Positions 31,901-41,436 of a stretch of DNA of 64,000 nt are shown in pieces. Origin of the DNA: Actinoallomurus spadix (GTDB taxonomy: Bacteria > Actinomycetota > Actinomycetes > Streptosporangiales > Streptosporangiaceae); NCBI RefSeq assembly GCF_024055725.1, contig NZ_JAMXMX010000015.1:62001-126000 (forward strand), read 5' to 3'. Position numbers and translations under genes: made by a program. Numbering within the stretch: the first letter of the stretch is position 1; each line of letters starts with the position of its first letter. The notes beneath the pieces are model-generated. The model was not told where the DNA came from, did no database searches, and saw only the letters and a list, made by a program, of their open reading frames with translations.

Positions 31901-34900
31901 TCAGGCGGTGGGGATCCGGTCGAGGAGGTCGGCGAGGCCGTCGGCGTCGAGGAGGTCGGCGGGACGGATCGTCCGGTTCGCCGCGACGTAGTGGAACGCG
32001 GCGCTGACCTTCTCGACCGGCACGCCGGCGAGCTGGGCCCAGGCGATGCGGTACGCGGCGAGCTGCACCGCCACGACCCGCGCCTCGTCACCGGCCGGCG
32101 GCCGGCCGGTCTTCCAGTCGACGACCTCGTACCCTCCGTCGCCGGTACGGAAGACCGCGTCCATCCGGCCACGGATCAGCCGGTCGCCGATCATCGTCTC
32201 GAACGGCACCTCGACCTCGTGGGGTTCGCGGTCGGCCCAGGCGCTGCGTTCGAACGCCACCCGCAGCGTGTCCAGCTCGTCGTCGCCTCCGGCGTCCTCG
32301 TCGGAGGCGCCGGGCAGGTCGTCGAGGTCGAGCAGCCGCTGCTGGCCCCAGCGGGACTCCAGCCAGCGGTGGAACGCGGTGCCGCGCCGGGCGTACGGGG
32401 CCGGGGGCCGGGGCAGCGGCCGGCGGATCTGGCGGGCCAGCGCCGCCGGGTCGCGGGCCAGGGTGACCAGGGAGGACACCGACAGGTGGGCGGGCAGGTC
32501 CACCGCCAGGCCGTCGGCGCCGCGGGCGCGGTCGCGTTCGGCCAGGAGCAGCTCCACGTCGCGGGCCCAGGCGGCGGCCCGGCGGCGGTCGCGCGGGGTT
32601 AGCGGGAGGTAGCCGAGCCGGACCCGGCCCTGCATGGCGTCCTCGACCATCCGGGCGCCCTCGGCCACCGCGTCGTACCGTTCGCCCTCGGGCAGGGCCG
32701 GCCAGGACGCGGTGTCCTGCTCGGCGAGCAGCGGGTTCTCCTCGTCCAGGGGCTCGTCGGCCCAGTAGCCGACCTGGCCGGCGCCGGCCTCGCACGCCTC
32801 CCGGATCTCCTCCAGGAACGGCGACGGCCGCAGCGGGCGGCTTGCGGTGCCCCAGCGGTACCCCGTCGTGATCAGCAGGTGGCGGGCCCGGGTGACCGCG
32901 ACGTACGCCAGGCGGCGCTCCTCGCGCAGGTCGCGTTCGGCGGTGGCGGCGTTGAACGCCTCGACGTCGTCCTTCTGCAGGCCGATCAGCGGCGGCAGGT
33001 CCGCGCGGTCGCCGCGCAGCGGGTACGGCAGGACGCGGGCGTTCTCCGTCCAGCGGGAGGAGTTCTGCGGCTTGGCGGGGAAGACCGAGCCGGAGTTCGG
33101 GGTCTCGGTCCTCGTCGGGTTCCACACCAGGCCCGGGATGGCCACGACGTCCCACTCCAGGCCCTTGGCGGCGTGCACGGTCAGCAGCTTGACGCTGTTG
33201 GTCTCCCCGACCCGGCCCGCCTCCAGGCCGAACTCCTCCGTCTCGGCGGCCTTCAGGTAGGCGAGGAACGCGCTCAGCGTCGGGTCCTCCGCGTCGCCCG
33301 CGAAGGACGCCGCCGCGTCGACGAACGCGTCCAGGTCGGCGCGGGCGGTCACCGGGTCCAGGCCCGGCCGGGAGGCGACCTCGATGTCCAGGCCGAGGGT
33401 GCGTTCCACCTCCGTCACCAGGTCGGGCAGCGGCAGGCCGACGTGGCGGCGCAGGACGCGCAGCTCGTCGCGGAGGCGTTCGAGCCGGGCGTACCCCTCC
33501 GGGCTGAAGTTCTCCGCCGGGCCCAGGTCGTCGAGGGCGTCGACGAGGCTGCCGTGCTCGTCGTTCAGCTCCTGGACGACCTGCCGGAGCGGGTCGGCGG
33601 TCGTCGTCTCCGGCTCCTCGAAGGGGTCGGCCGGGTCCGGGTCCGCCGCGGGACCGGCGTCGGGGTGCAGGTCACGCGCTCCCTCGCGGGCGAGTTCGCG
33701 GGCACGGCGGCCGAGGGAGACCAGGTCGCGGGGGCCCAGGCGCCAGCGCGGCCCGGTGAGCAGCCGGGCCAGCGAGGCGCCGGCCGTCGGGTCGTGCACG
33801 ACCCGGAGGGTCGCGACGACGTCCTGCACCTCCGGGACGGTGAGCAGCCCGCCGAGGCCCACCACCTCGACCGGGACGCCGCGCGCCTCCAGCGCCGCCC
33901 GGATCAGCGGGAACTGCGCCCGCTTACGGGCCAGGACGGCGACGTCGGACGGCTGCAGGCCGGGGCCGTGCCGGCTGGTCTTCTCCCACGGCTCCCCGTC
34001 GGGCGCGAGGTCCTTCGGCTGCCGCAGGAGGCCGGCGATGCGGTGGGCGAGCCGCTCGGCCTCGTCCTCGACCGTGTCGAGCAGCGCGCACTCGACCCGC
34101 CCGCGGCCCTGCTGCGCGGCGCCGGGCCACAGCCGGGGGACGTCCTTCGCCTCCTCCCGCAGCTCGCCCTGGATGCGGGCGGCCGCGTCGAGGACGCGTT
34201 CGCCGTTGCGGAAGCTCGTCGACAGCTGCCGCATCGGCGCGGGACGCTCGCCGTGCGGGAAGTCACGGACGAAGCCGAGGAGGTTCCCCGCGCTCGCGCC
34301 CCGCCAGCCGTAGATCGACTGGCACGGGTCGCCGACGGCCGTGACCGGGTGGCCGCCGCCGAACAGCGACTTCAGCAGCACGAGCTGCGCGTGGCTGGTG
34401 TCCTGGTACTCGTCCAGGAGCACGGCGGCATAGCGCGAACGCTCGATCTGGCCGACCTCCGGATGCTCGGCGGCGATCCGCGCGGCGAGCGCCATCTGGT
34501 CGCCGTGGTCGAGGACCTCCCGCCTCGCCTTCGCCCGCTGGTACGCCTCGACCAGCGGCAGCAGCTGCTCGCGCGTCGCCTGGGCGTCGGTGACGCGGCC
34601 CTGATGCTTCTTGGTGGGCTTCTTGACCTCCGCGACCCGCTCGCGCAGCCAGGCGCCGACCCTGCGCACGTCCTCGGGGGTGCGCAGGTGCTCCGCCAGC
34701 TCCCCCGACAGCCCGATCACGGCCTTCGTTACGGTGTCGGGTCCCCAGTCGACGGCGTCCATCGGCCCGTCGTACGCGTCGACGACCCGCGCCGCGATCT
34801 GCCAGGCCACCGCCGGGGTGACCAGCCGCATCGTCGGCTCCAGCGCCGCCCGCAGCGCGTGGTCCCCGAAGAGCCGCGCGGCGTACGCGTGGTACGTCGA

Positions 34901-35215
34901 GACCGTCGGCTCACCGTCGAGGATCTCCGGGTCGATGAGGTCGTCGTGCTCACGGAGCTGGTCGAGCCGCCGGCGTACGCGCTCGGCCAGCTCGGCCGCG
35001 GCCTTGCGGGTGAACGTCAGGCCCAGCACCCGCTCGGGCCGGATCAGGCCGTTCGCGACCAGCCACACGACGCGGGCCGCCATCGTCTCGCTCTTGCCGG
35101 ACCCCGCCCCCGCGATGACCGCCATCGGCGCGAGCGGCGCCTCGATCACGGCGGCCTGGTCCGGCGTCGGCTCAGGAACCCCGAGCCGCTGCGCCAGCTC
35201 CTGCGGACTGATCAC
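31901..35215 (-). CDS. adnB: Helicase-nuclease AdnB (UvrD-like motor with RecB-like nuclease)
   Basis: Large subunit of 1104 residues of the actinobacterial AdnAB machine that resects double-strand ends. Superfamily 1 motifs: Walker A IAGAGSGKSETMA near residue 35, VLGLTFTRKAA, LLDEYQDTSHAQ, GDPCQSIYGWRGA, VKLLTVHAAKGLEWD and YVAVTRARHLL. The C-terminal PD-(D/E)XK nuclease reads GRMDAVF and EVVDWKTGRPP. No iron-sulfur cysteine cluster, unlike its partner. GTG 35215 with GAGGGG 6 bases upstream. It follows adnA after 51 bases in the same operon. The gene is complete although its 3' neighbour is truncated. Confidence 0.93.
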   Translation of the reverse strand: MISPQELAQRLGVPEPTPDQAAVIEAPLAPMAVIAGAGSGKSETMAARVVWLVANGLIRPERVLGLTFTRKAAAELAERVRRRLDQLREHDDLIDPEILDGEPTVSTYHAYAARLFGDHALRAALEPTMRLVTPAVAWQIAARVVDAYDGPMDAVDWGPDTVTKAVIGLSGELAEHLRTPEDVRRVGAWLRERVAEVKKPTKKHQGRVTDAQATREQLLPLVEAYQRAKARREVLDHGDQMALAARIAAEHPEVGQIERSRYAAVLLDEYQDTSHAQLVLLKSLFGGGHPVTAVGDPCQSIYGWRGASAGNLLGFVRDFPHGERPAPMRQLSTSFRNGERVLDAAARIQGELREEAKDVPRLWPGAAQQGRGRVECALLDTVEDEAERLAHRIAGLLRQPKDLAPDGEPWEKTSRHGPGLQPSDVAVLARKRAQFPLIRAALEARGVPVEVVGLGGLLTVPEVQDVVATLRVVHDPTAGASLARLLTGPRWRLGPRDLVSLGRRARELAREGARDLHPDAGPAADPDPADPFEEPETTTADPLRQVVQELNDEHGSLVDALDDLGPAENFSPEGYARLERLRDELRVLRRHVGLPLPDLVTEVERTLGLDIEVASRPGLDPVTARADLDAFVDAAASFAGDAEDPTLSAFLAYLKAAETEEFGLEAGRVGETNSVKLLTVHAAKGLEWDVVAIPGLVWNPTRTETPNSGSVFPAKPQNSSRWTENARVLPYPLRGDRADLPPLIGLQKDDVEAFNAATAERDLREERRLAYVAVTRARHLLITTGYRWGTASRPLRPSPFLEEIREACEAGAGQVGYWADEPLDEENPLLAEQDTASWPALPEGERYDAVAEGARMVEDAMQGRVRLGYLPLTPRDRRRAAAWARDVELLLAERDRARGADGLAVDLPAHLSVSSLVTLARDPAALARQIRRPLPRPPAPYARRGTAFHRWLESRWGQQRLLDLDDLPGASDEDAGGDDELDTLRVAFERSAWADREPHEVEVPFETMIGDRLIRGRMDAVFRTGDGGYEVVDWKTGRPPAGDEARVVAVQLAAYRIAWAQLAGVPVEKVSAAFHYVAANRTIRPADLLDADGLADLLDRIPTA

Positions 35216-35266
35216 GGCGTCCCCTCGTCGTACGGGACGGTCACGGCGCGCCCGTCCGCGGGACGG

Positions 35267-38200
35267 TCACGGCGCCACCTGGCCGCCATCGTCATGTGCC
35301 GGGCAGGACCCGCGTACGGGGCAGGTCCGGCAGTGGTTGTCGTCGCGGCGCGCCTCGAACACCGGGCTCGCCATGCCCTCGGCGACGCGGTCGACGAGTC
35401 TACGCGGCCACTGCGGATCCTCGTCCGCCGACGGAGGCGGCTGCGTCTGGACGCGCACCCGCGCGGTCAGGGACGCCTTGCCGACCTGGATGAGCTCCGC
35501 GCCGCCCGGCTCGATCAGGCCCTTGTCGGCGAACGCGCCCAGCATCACGGCGAGCTGGTACACGCCGAGCTGCGGGTGGCGGGCGAGATCCTCGTCGGGC
35601 ACCTTGGTGCCGGAGGTCTTGATGTCGACGATCCAGGCGCGGCCGTCGTCGTCGCGCTCCGCGCGGTCGATCCGGCCGCGGATCGTGACCCGGCCCAGAT
35701 CGATGCTGAACGGCTCCTCGATCGACACCAGCTCGCGGGCGTCGGCGCGCCGGTGCCAGTCCAGGAACTTCTCGATCATCCCCTGGGCCTGTTCGCGCTG
35801 CTTGTCGGAGTACCAGGCGCTGCGGAAGTCCAGGTCGTCCCAGATCTCGTCGAGCCGCTTGTCGATGTCGGCGTCGCTCACGCCCTCGTCGGTGGCGACG
35901 AGCTCGGCCACCGCGTGGATGACCCGGCCCATCGTCGCGAACTCCCCCGCGCCGCCGTCCTCCGCGCCGACGCAGGAGGCCAGCAGCCAGCGCAGCCCGC
36001 ACTTCTCGAACGTCTCGACCTGGGACGGCGACAGCACCAGCGTCTCGTCCTCCCGGAACGCCGGTCCGGGGTCGGACAGCTCCGTCAGGGGGTACCAGTC
36101 GCGCGGGTCGGCGCCCTGGACCCCGGCGCGGGCGAGCCGGGCCAGGTGCCCGGCCGCGGCCCGGCGCAGCGGCACGGGGGTCTTCGGGTCGGCGACGGCC
36201 GAGCGCAGGTCGGCGACGAGGGCGCGCAGGGACAGCCACCGGGTCCGCTCGTCGAGCTGGGCGTGCTCGGCCTCGTCGGGGACCAGCTCGCGCAGGAACC
36301 GCGACGGCCGGTCCTCGGCGTCCTCCCCGCCGACCGCGGTCACGACGAGCCGCTTCCTGGCCCGCGTCACGGCGACGTAGAACAGCCGCCGCTCCTCCTC
36401 CAGCATCTTCGCCGCCAGCGACGCGCCTGCCTCCACCCCGGTGGCTCCGCCCCACCGCCCCCCCTTATCGAGGTCGACGACGCCGGTCGCGGCCTCGATC
36501 AGCTCCTCGCTGCCCAGCAGCGAGCCACGCAGCCGCAGGTCGGGCCAGAGGCCCTCCTGCACGCCCGCGACGACGACCAGGTCCCATTCAAGGCCCTTGG
36601 ACCGGTGCGCGGTGAGGATCCGCACCGCCTCCCCCTGCGGCGCCTGCTCGGCGAGGGTGTCACCGGGGATCTCCTGCGAGGCCAGGTCGTCCAGGAACAC
36701 CTCCGGGCCCGCCTGCGGCAGCCGGTCGGTGAACCGCGCCGCCATGTCGAACAGCGCGACGACCGCGTCGAGGTCCCGGTCGGCCGCCGCGCCCCGGGCC
36801 CCGCCGCGGACGCTCTGCTCCAGGAGCCGGTCGGCCAGACCACTTTCCTGCCACACCGCCCACAGGACCTCCTCGGCCCCGCCACCACCCTGGACGGTCT
36901 CCCGCGCCAGGGCGATCAGCCTGGCGACGCGCTCCGCCGGTTCGCGGACCTTCGGGTGGATCAGCACCAGCTCACGCGGGTCGTTCAGCGCCCGTACGAG
37001 CAGTCCCTCGCCCTTCTCGTCCCCCGACAGCGTCGCCAGGTCGCGCAGCGCGCGGCGGAGCCGGCGCAGGCCGAGGGCGTCCGCGCCGCCCAGCGGGCCC
37101 AGCACGAGCTCCTCGGCGGCCTCCTCGTCGAGCAGGGCGGGCCGCAGCGCCGCCCGCAGCAGCACGATGAACGGCCGGGCGCCCGGCTCGTTCACCAGCG
37201 GCACCTCGTCACCCGCCACGACCACGGGCACGCCCGCGGCGGCCAGCGCGCGGCGCAGCGGCGGCACCTGCCGCACCGCGGACCGTACGAGCACCGCCAT
37301 CCGCGACCAGGGGACGTTCTCCAGCAGATGGGCGCGGCGCAGCTCGTCGGCGACCAGCGCGGCCTCCTGGTTCGCGCTGTCGGCCTCGACGACCCGGACC
37401 GCCCGCGCGTCCGCGCCGTCGTCGTCGGCCGCCTCCACCGGCAGCAGCTCCCGATGCCGCCCCGCCAGCGCGCCGAGCGGCAGCCGGGCCGCGACCCGGC
37501 GGGACGCCTCCAGGATCACCGGGCCCATCCGCCGGCACGTCCGCAGTGAGACGATCGGCGCCTCCTCGCCCGTCACCGTACGGAACCGCTCGGGGAACTC
37601 CAGGATCCCGCGCACGTCCGCGCCCCGGAACCCGTAGATCGACTGGTCCGGATCACCCACGACGATCAGGTCCCGCCCGCCCCCGGCCAGCTGCTGGAGG
37701 AGGTACTCCTGGGCGGGGTCGGTGTCCTGGTACTCGTCGACCAGCACGACGTCGTACGCGGCGCGCTCCCGCCGTCGTACGTCCTCGTCCGTGAGCAGCC
37801 CGGCGGCGGCCCGGATCAGCTCCGCGTAGTCATAGGCGACGATCGGATCGACGTCGAAGCGCTGTTCGTACCGGTCCAGGAACCGTCCGGCGGCGTACCA
37901 GTCGTCCCGGTGGTGCCCGCGGCCCAGCGTCACCAGGTCATCGGGCCCGAGACCGCGCTCGACGGCCCGCAGGATGAAGTCCCGCAGCTCCTCGGCGAAC
38001 CCCCGCGTCTTCAACGTCTCGTGCAGCCGCGACGGCCAGTCCCGCGCGCCGTCCGCGACCTCACCGTGGACCAGCCGGCGGACCTCCAGGAGGTGCTCCG
38101 GGCCCGACAGCAGCCGCGGCGGCTCCTCGCCGTCCAGGACCGCCTCGCGGCGCAGCAGCGCGTACGCGTACGAGTGGAACGTCAGGGCCAGCGGCGTCCG

Positions 38201-38482
38201 GGTGGTACGCCGCAGCCGGCCGGTGATGCGCTGCCGCAACTCCCCCGCGGCCTTCCGGCCGAACGTCAGGACCAGCACCCGCTCCGGGTCGACACCGCGG
38301 TTCTCGATCCGGTCCACGACCGTCTCGGCGATCGTCGTCGTCTTGCCCGTCCCCGGCCCGGCCAGCACGAGCAGCGGCCCGCCCGCGTGCGCGACGACCC
38401 GCCGCTGGTGCTCGTCGAGCACCGGCGGCGGCGCCTGGGCGGAACCGGCGCGCCGGACGAGACGGTAGGACGCTGATGACAC
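35267..38482 (-). CDS. adnA: Helicase-nuclease AdnA (UvrD-like with Fe-S nuclease)
   Basis: Partner subunit of 1071 residues. N-terminal Walker A LLVLAGPGTGKTTTIAE, VLVLTFGRKAAGELR, VDEYQDTDPAQE, GDPDQSIYGFRGADVRGI and LTAHRSKGLEWDLVVV give a UvrD-like motor; the C-terminus has a RecB-type nuclease (GRIDRAE, WIVDIKTSG). Cysteines in FEKCGLRWLL and in CRTCPVRGSC fit the 4Fe-4S staple of AddB/AdnA-type nucleases. Together with AdnB it forms the heterodimer that in mycobacteria drives end resection and recombination. GTG start at 38482. The neighbouring rhomboid-like gene is divergent with a 144-base gap. Confidence 0.93.
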   Translation of the reverse strand: MSSASYRLVRRAGSAQAPPPVLDEHQRRVVAHAGGPLLVLAGPGTGKTTTIAETVVDRIENRGVDPERVLVLTFGRKAAGELRQRITGRLRRTTRTPLALTFHSYAYALLRREAVLDGEEPPRLLSGPEHLLEVRRLVHGEVADGARDWPSRLHETLKTRGFAEELRDFILRAVERGLGPDDLVTLGRGHHRDDWYAAGRFLDRYEQRFDVDPIVAYDYAELIRAAAGLLTDEDVRRRERAAYDVVLVDEYQDTDPAQEYLLQQLAGGGRDLIVVGDPDQSIYGFRGADVRGILEFPERFRTVTGEEAPIVSLRTCRRMGPVILEASRRVAARLPLGALAGRHRELLPVEAADDDGADARAVRVVEADSANQEAALVADELRRAHLLENVPWSRMAVLVRSAVRQVPPLRRALAAAGVPVVVAGDEVPLVNEPGARPFIVLLRAALRPALLDEEAAEELVLGPLGGADALGLRRLRRALRDLATLSGDEKGEGLLVRALNDPRELVLIHPKVREPAERVARLIALARETVQGGGGAEEVLWAVWQESGLADRLLEQSVRGGARGAAADRDLDAVVALFDMAARFTDRLPQAGPEVFLDDLASQEIPGDTLAEQAPQGEAVRILTAHRSKGLEWDLVVVAGVQEGLWPDLRLRGSLLGSEELIEAATGVVDLDKGGRWGGATGVEAGASLAAKMLEEERRLFYVAVTRARKRLVVTAVGGEDAEDRPSRFLRELVPDEAEHAQLDERTRWLSLRALVADLRSAVADPKTPVPLRRAAAGHLARLARAGVQGADPRDWYPLTELSDPGPAFREDETLVLSPSQVETFEKCGLRWLLASCVGAEDGGAGEFATMGRVIHAVAELVATDEGVSDADIDKRLDEIWDDLDFRSAWYSDKQREQAQGMIEKFLDWHRRADARELVSIEEPFSIDLGRVTIRGRIDRAERDDDGRAWIVDIKTSGTKVPDEDLARHPQLGVYQLAVMLGAFADKGLIEPGGAELIQVGKASLTARVRVQTQPPPSADEDPQWPRRLVDRVAEGMASPVFEARRDDNHCRTCPVRGSCPAHDDGGQVAP

Positions 38483-38626
38483 ATATGTGATTGCAGCAGA
38501 TCATCGGGGGTGATCGTGACAGGGTTGCGCCATGTCGCCGATGTGGCAGCCGTCCATCACCGCCGCAGACCCCGATTCCAGGGCCGGAATCACGGCGGAA
38601 CACGCGGACGTTCGGGGGAGGCGCCG

Positions 38627-39373
38627 ATGATCGTGCTGGCCGTGACGGTCCTCGCGCTGGCCTGGTACGTCCTGTGCTGGCTCAGCCTGCTGTGGAGCGG
38701 CGCCCGGCGGGCCGTCGACCGGCTGTCACCGTACACCCGGTGGCTGCACGCCTGGATCCTGTCGGCCCCCGCGACGTTCACCTATGTCGCGATCTTCACC
38801 GCGTTCACGCTCGTCCAGCGGACGACGCCGCCCCACCTCATCGACGTGCTCACCCGCGTCAACAGCACCAACCTCGTCCGCCTGCACCGCGCGCCGCTCG
38901 CGGTGCTGGCCGACAGCGCCCTGTGGGTCGCGGACCGCGGCTCGGGCCTCACCCTGTACATCCTCGCGTTCGTCACCGTCGTCGCCTGGGCCGAACGGCG
39001 GTACGGCCCGCCCCGCATGATCGTCATCTTCCTCTCCGGCCACGTCCTCGGCACCCTGCTCACCGCGCTGGTCGAACTCCACGCCATCGAATCGGGCCGG
39101 GCGTCCTACCACCTCGCGCGCACCACCGACGTCGGAGTGAGCTACATGATGGTCGCCGGATGCGTCGCGGCGGTCCTGCTCATGCGCGGCTGGTGGCTCG
39201 CGGCCGGCATCACGGCGCTCGCCGTCGGCGTGGTCTGGCCGGTGATCTCCAACCACACCATCTGGGCCCTCGGTCACCTGCTGGCCGCCCTGTGCGGACT
39301 GGTCGTCGCCGCCCTCACGCGGTACCTCGGCGGAATCAGAACACCCCGTGACCTGCGCCCGTGCCTGGAGTGA
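38627..39373 (+). CDS. Rhomboid-like integral membrane protein
   Basis: Membrane protein of 248 residues with about six hydrophobic segments (first IVLAVTVLALAWYVLCWLS). It matches the actinobacterial rhomboid-like family: ERRYGPPRMIVIFLSGHVLG, a serine in DVGVSYMMVAG where rhomboid proteases have the nucleophile, and a histidine in ALGHLLAALCG in the last segment. Both catalytic positions appear kept, but the full GxSG motif is not (GVSY), so protease activity is uncertain. ATG 38627 is preceded by GGGGGAGG at 6 bases. Substrate unknown. Confidence 0.78.
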   Translation: MIVLAVTVLALAWYVLCWLSLLWSGARRAVDRLSPYTRWLHAWILSAPATFTYVAIFTAFTLVQRTTPPHLIDVLTRVNSTNLVRLHRAPLAVLADSALWVADRGSGLTLYILAFVTVVAWAERRYGPPRMIVIFLSGHVLGTLLTALVELHAIESGRASYHLARTTDVGVSYMMVAGCVAAVLLMRGWWLAAGITALAVGVVWPVISNHTIWALGHLLAALCGLVVAALTRYLGGIRTPRDLRPCLE

Positions 39374-39620
39374 GCCCGAGCCCGGTCCAGGCGATGGTGA
39401 TCATTCGACGGCTGTCCGGAGTCAGCGTGCCGTCGTCGGCGCCGTAGACGCTCTATGCCGTCACCGTGGGCGCTTCGCCGTCGGCAGTGACGCTGCAATG
39501 TCCGTGATGCCTTGATGGAAGGCAACACCGGCGGCAGCGCGAGGCTGGAACCAGGCTCTGCGCAGTTACGTCTCAGAGGCGGATTGATCCCCGTTTCATA
39601 GACTTTTCCGGGAGTGGCCG

Positions 39621-40625
39621 GTGGCCGGTTCGAAGAAGATCCCTCGTCCCTCCGGACGTATCAGCCGTGGCAAGGCGATCGCCGCCGCAGTGGTGCTCCT
39701 GGTCGTCGCGGTGCCGACGCTCAACGGCTTCTTCGGGTCGTTCGAGCGCACCACCGGAGGCGAGGTGGCGGTCGTCCGCAACGGCGGGATGCTCGACAAC
39801 AACAAGATCCGTCAGATCATCGACCCCGGGTCCGGGATGACCTGGATCGGGTGGTGGTCGCACGTCCACAAGTACCCCGCGCAGCAACGGTTCTACACGA
39901 TCACCTCCGACTCCGGGCGCGGCGAGCGCGCCGGCGTGGACGTCGTGACGGTACCGAGCAGCGACGGCGTCAACATGGGCATCGAGGGCACGCTTTACTT
40001 CAACCTGAACCTCGACCACGCGACGCTGCGGAGATTCGACGACAGGTTCGGGACGCGGAAGTTCACCGGCGCGGACGGCAAGACGCGGTACGCCTATGAC
40101 GGTGATGGGGGATGGTCCGGGTTCCTGGACCAGATCGTCCGGCCCGTCATCGAGAACGACCTGCGCACCCAGATCAACAGCTTCCGCTGCGCGGAGCTGG
40201 TCTCCTCCTGCGCGCTCGTGCAGAACAACGCGGGCGGTAAGCAGCAGCAGACGTCGCTGAAGGTCCAGAGCAACAACGCCAACATCGCCAAGGTGCAGAA
40301 CGCCATCAACACTAGCCTCGAACAGGATCTGCAGCAGACCCTCGGGCTCCCCTTCCTGACGAACCTGCACTTCAACCTGGCCCGCATCACGCTGCCGGAG
40401 CAGGTGCAGCAGGCCGTGGACAGCGCCCAGGCGGCGTTCGCGAAGGTCACGGAGTCGCAGGCTCAGGTCGCGCAGGCCCGCGCCGAGGCGGAGGCCAACC
40501 GCGCCCGGCAGGAGGGCTACAACAAGTGCCCGACGTGCGCCGACATCGAGAAGCTGAAGGCGCTGCCCAAGGGCATCACGGTATACGCCCCGGGCAGCGA
40601 CCGGGTGGCGCTCCCGACCCGATAG
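39621..40625 (+). CDS. SPFH/band 7 domain membrane protein
   Basis: Protein of 334 residues with one N-terminal membrane helix (AIAAAVVLLVVAVPTLNGFF) and an SPFH domain (about 45-230; EVAVVRNGGML, YTITSD, GTLYFNLNLDH). A long helical tail with alternating Q/A and charged residues follows (AFAKVTESQAQVAQARAEAE), then CPTCADIEKLKALPKGITVY. The CPTC pair just before the end may be redox or metal-active. Bacterial SPFH proteins scaffold membrane microdomains. GTG 39621 has GGGAG at 6 bases. The next gene lies 9 bases downstream and probably encodes a partner. Confidence 0.85.
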   Translation: MAGSKKIPRPSGRISRGKAIAAAVVLLVVAVPTLNGFFGSFERTTGGEVAVVRNGGMLDNNKIRQIIDPGSGMTWIGWWSHVHKYPAQQRFYTITSDSGRGERAGVDVVTVPSSDGVNMGIEGTLYFNLNLDHATLRRFDDRFGTRKFTGADGKTRYAYDGDGGWSGFLDQIVRPVIENDLRTQINSFRCAELVSSCALVQNNAGGKQQQTSLKVQSNNANIAKVQNAINTSLEQDLQQTLGLPFLTNLHFNLARITLPEQVQQAVDSAQAAFAKVTESQAQVAQARAEAEANRARQEGYNKCPTCADIEKLKALPKGITVYAPGSDRVALPTR

Positions 40626-40634
40626 GAGATCCCG

Positions 40635-40928
40635 ATGCGCGTCCTCACGCTCCCGCTCGCACTCCTCGTCGCGGCCGCGCTCGCCGTCCTCCTCGTCGCC
40701 GTGCTCAGCCGCTCCGGCCGGGCGGAACCGCCGCGCTGGGAGGCCGCCACGGAGTTGCGGGACGGCGTGACGATCGTGCTCGTACGGCAGGTCGCCGACG
40801 GGCGGGAGCTGGGCCGTCAGGTCGTCACCGAGCTACCGGCAGACGCCCCGGACTGGGAAACGCGCTACCACGAGGCGATGGCCGCCGCCCGATCCCGGGC
40901 GGCGGCCCTCCGCACCGAAGCAGACTGA
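40635..40928 (+). CDS. Small membrane-anchored protein next to SPFH
   Basis: Hypothetical protein of 97 residues. One strongly hydrophobic N-terminal segment (VLTLPLALLVAAALAVLLVA) anchors a short hydrophilic domain with ELRDGVTIVLVRQVADGREL and a helical end rich in R and A. It has AGGAGAT 6 bases before the ATG and shares a transcript with the SPFH gene. I recognise no family; position suggests it cooperates with the SPFH protein. Between this gene and the ATL gene (40929-41121) I see nothing definite. Confidence 0.75.
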   Translation: MRVLTLPLALLVAAALAVLLVAVLSRSGRAEPPRWEAATELRDGVTIVLVRQVADGRELGRQVVTELPADAPDWETRYHEAMAAARSRAAALRTEAD

Positions 40929-41121
40929 CCAGAAAAGCGCCTTGCGCAACCGCGAAGCAAAGTCGCGGACAGCTGCCTGGCACCTCCTCGCGTTAACGCC
41001 CTTCGAACCACCAGCCCGCCGCCGGTCCGCTGCACTCACGTCGCCGGCCCGAAGCCTCCGCGCCGCTGCCGGCCCGGCGTGCTCATGGTGGTGCTGCTGG
41101 TCGGTCTCGTTGTGGAGGTGG

Positions 41122-41436
41122 TCAGCCGGTCTCGGCCGCTTCGCCGGTCCAGCGGGCGAGGCGCATGTCGACGCGGTCGCCGCGCAGCGGCGTGCCCTCG
41201 GCCCGGTAGTGCTGCAGGGCTCGCCGCTCATGGCACTGCGGGGGCGAGCCGTCCGCCCGAATGACGCGCCACCAGGGCACGCCGCCGCCCCACAACGCCA
41301 TCACCCGGCCGACCTGACGGGGTCCGCCCTCGCCGAGGTACTCGGCGATGTCCCCGTACGCCATGACGCGGCCCGGCGGGATCCGTTCGACGACGTCGAG
41401 AACACGTTCGGCGTAATCCGTCGGGTCACCCCGCAT
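41122..41436 (-). CDS. Alkyltransferase-like protein (MGMT family without active cysteine)
   Basis: DNA-damage-recognition protein of 104 residues, homologous to the DNA-binding domain of O6-alkylguanine-DNA alkyltransferase. The expected PCHRV active-site motif reads PWWRV, with tryptophan in place of the nucleophilic cysteine, the definition of the ATL class, which flags alkylated guanine for nucleotide excision repair. GRVMAYGDIAEYLG and the arginine-rich end are typical. The ATG overlaps the S8 protease gene by 11 bases. In Mycobacterium an ATL gene also lies close to adnA/adnB. Confidence 0.92.
   Translation of the reverse strand: MRGDPTDYAERVLDVVERIPPGRVMAYGDIAEYLGEGGPRQVGRVMALWGGGVPWWRVIRADGSPPQCHERRALQHYRAEGTPLRGDRVDMRLARWTGEAAETG

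Noticed and set aside
32879-37549. Plus-strand open frame of 1556 codons antisense to adnB and adnA
   Set aside because: Composition is that of a GC-rich shadow frame (Arg/Gly/Ala/Val/Asp), without domains, and both minus-strand genes are full of helicase motifs.
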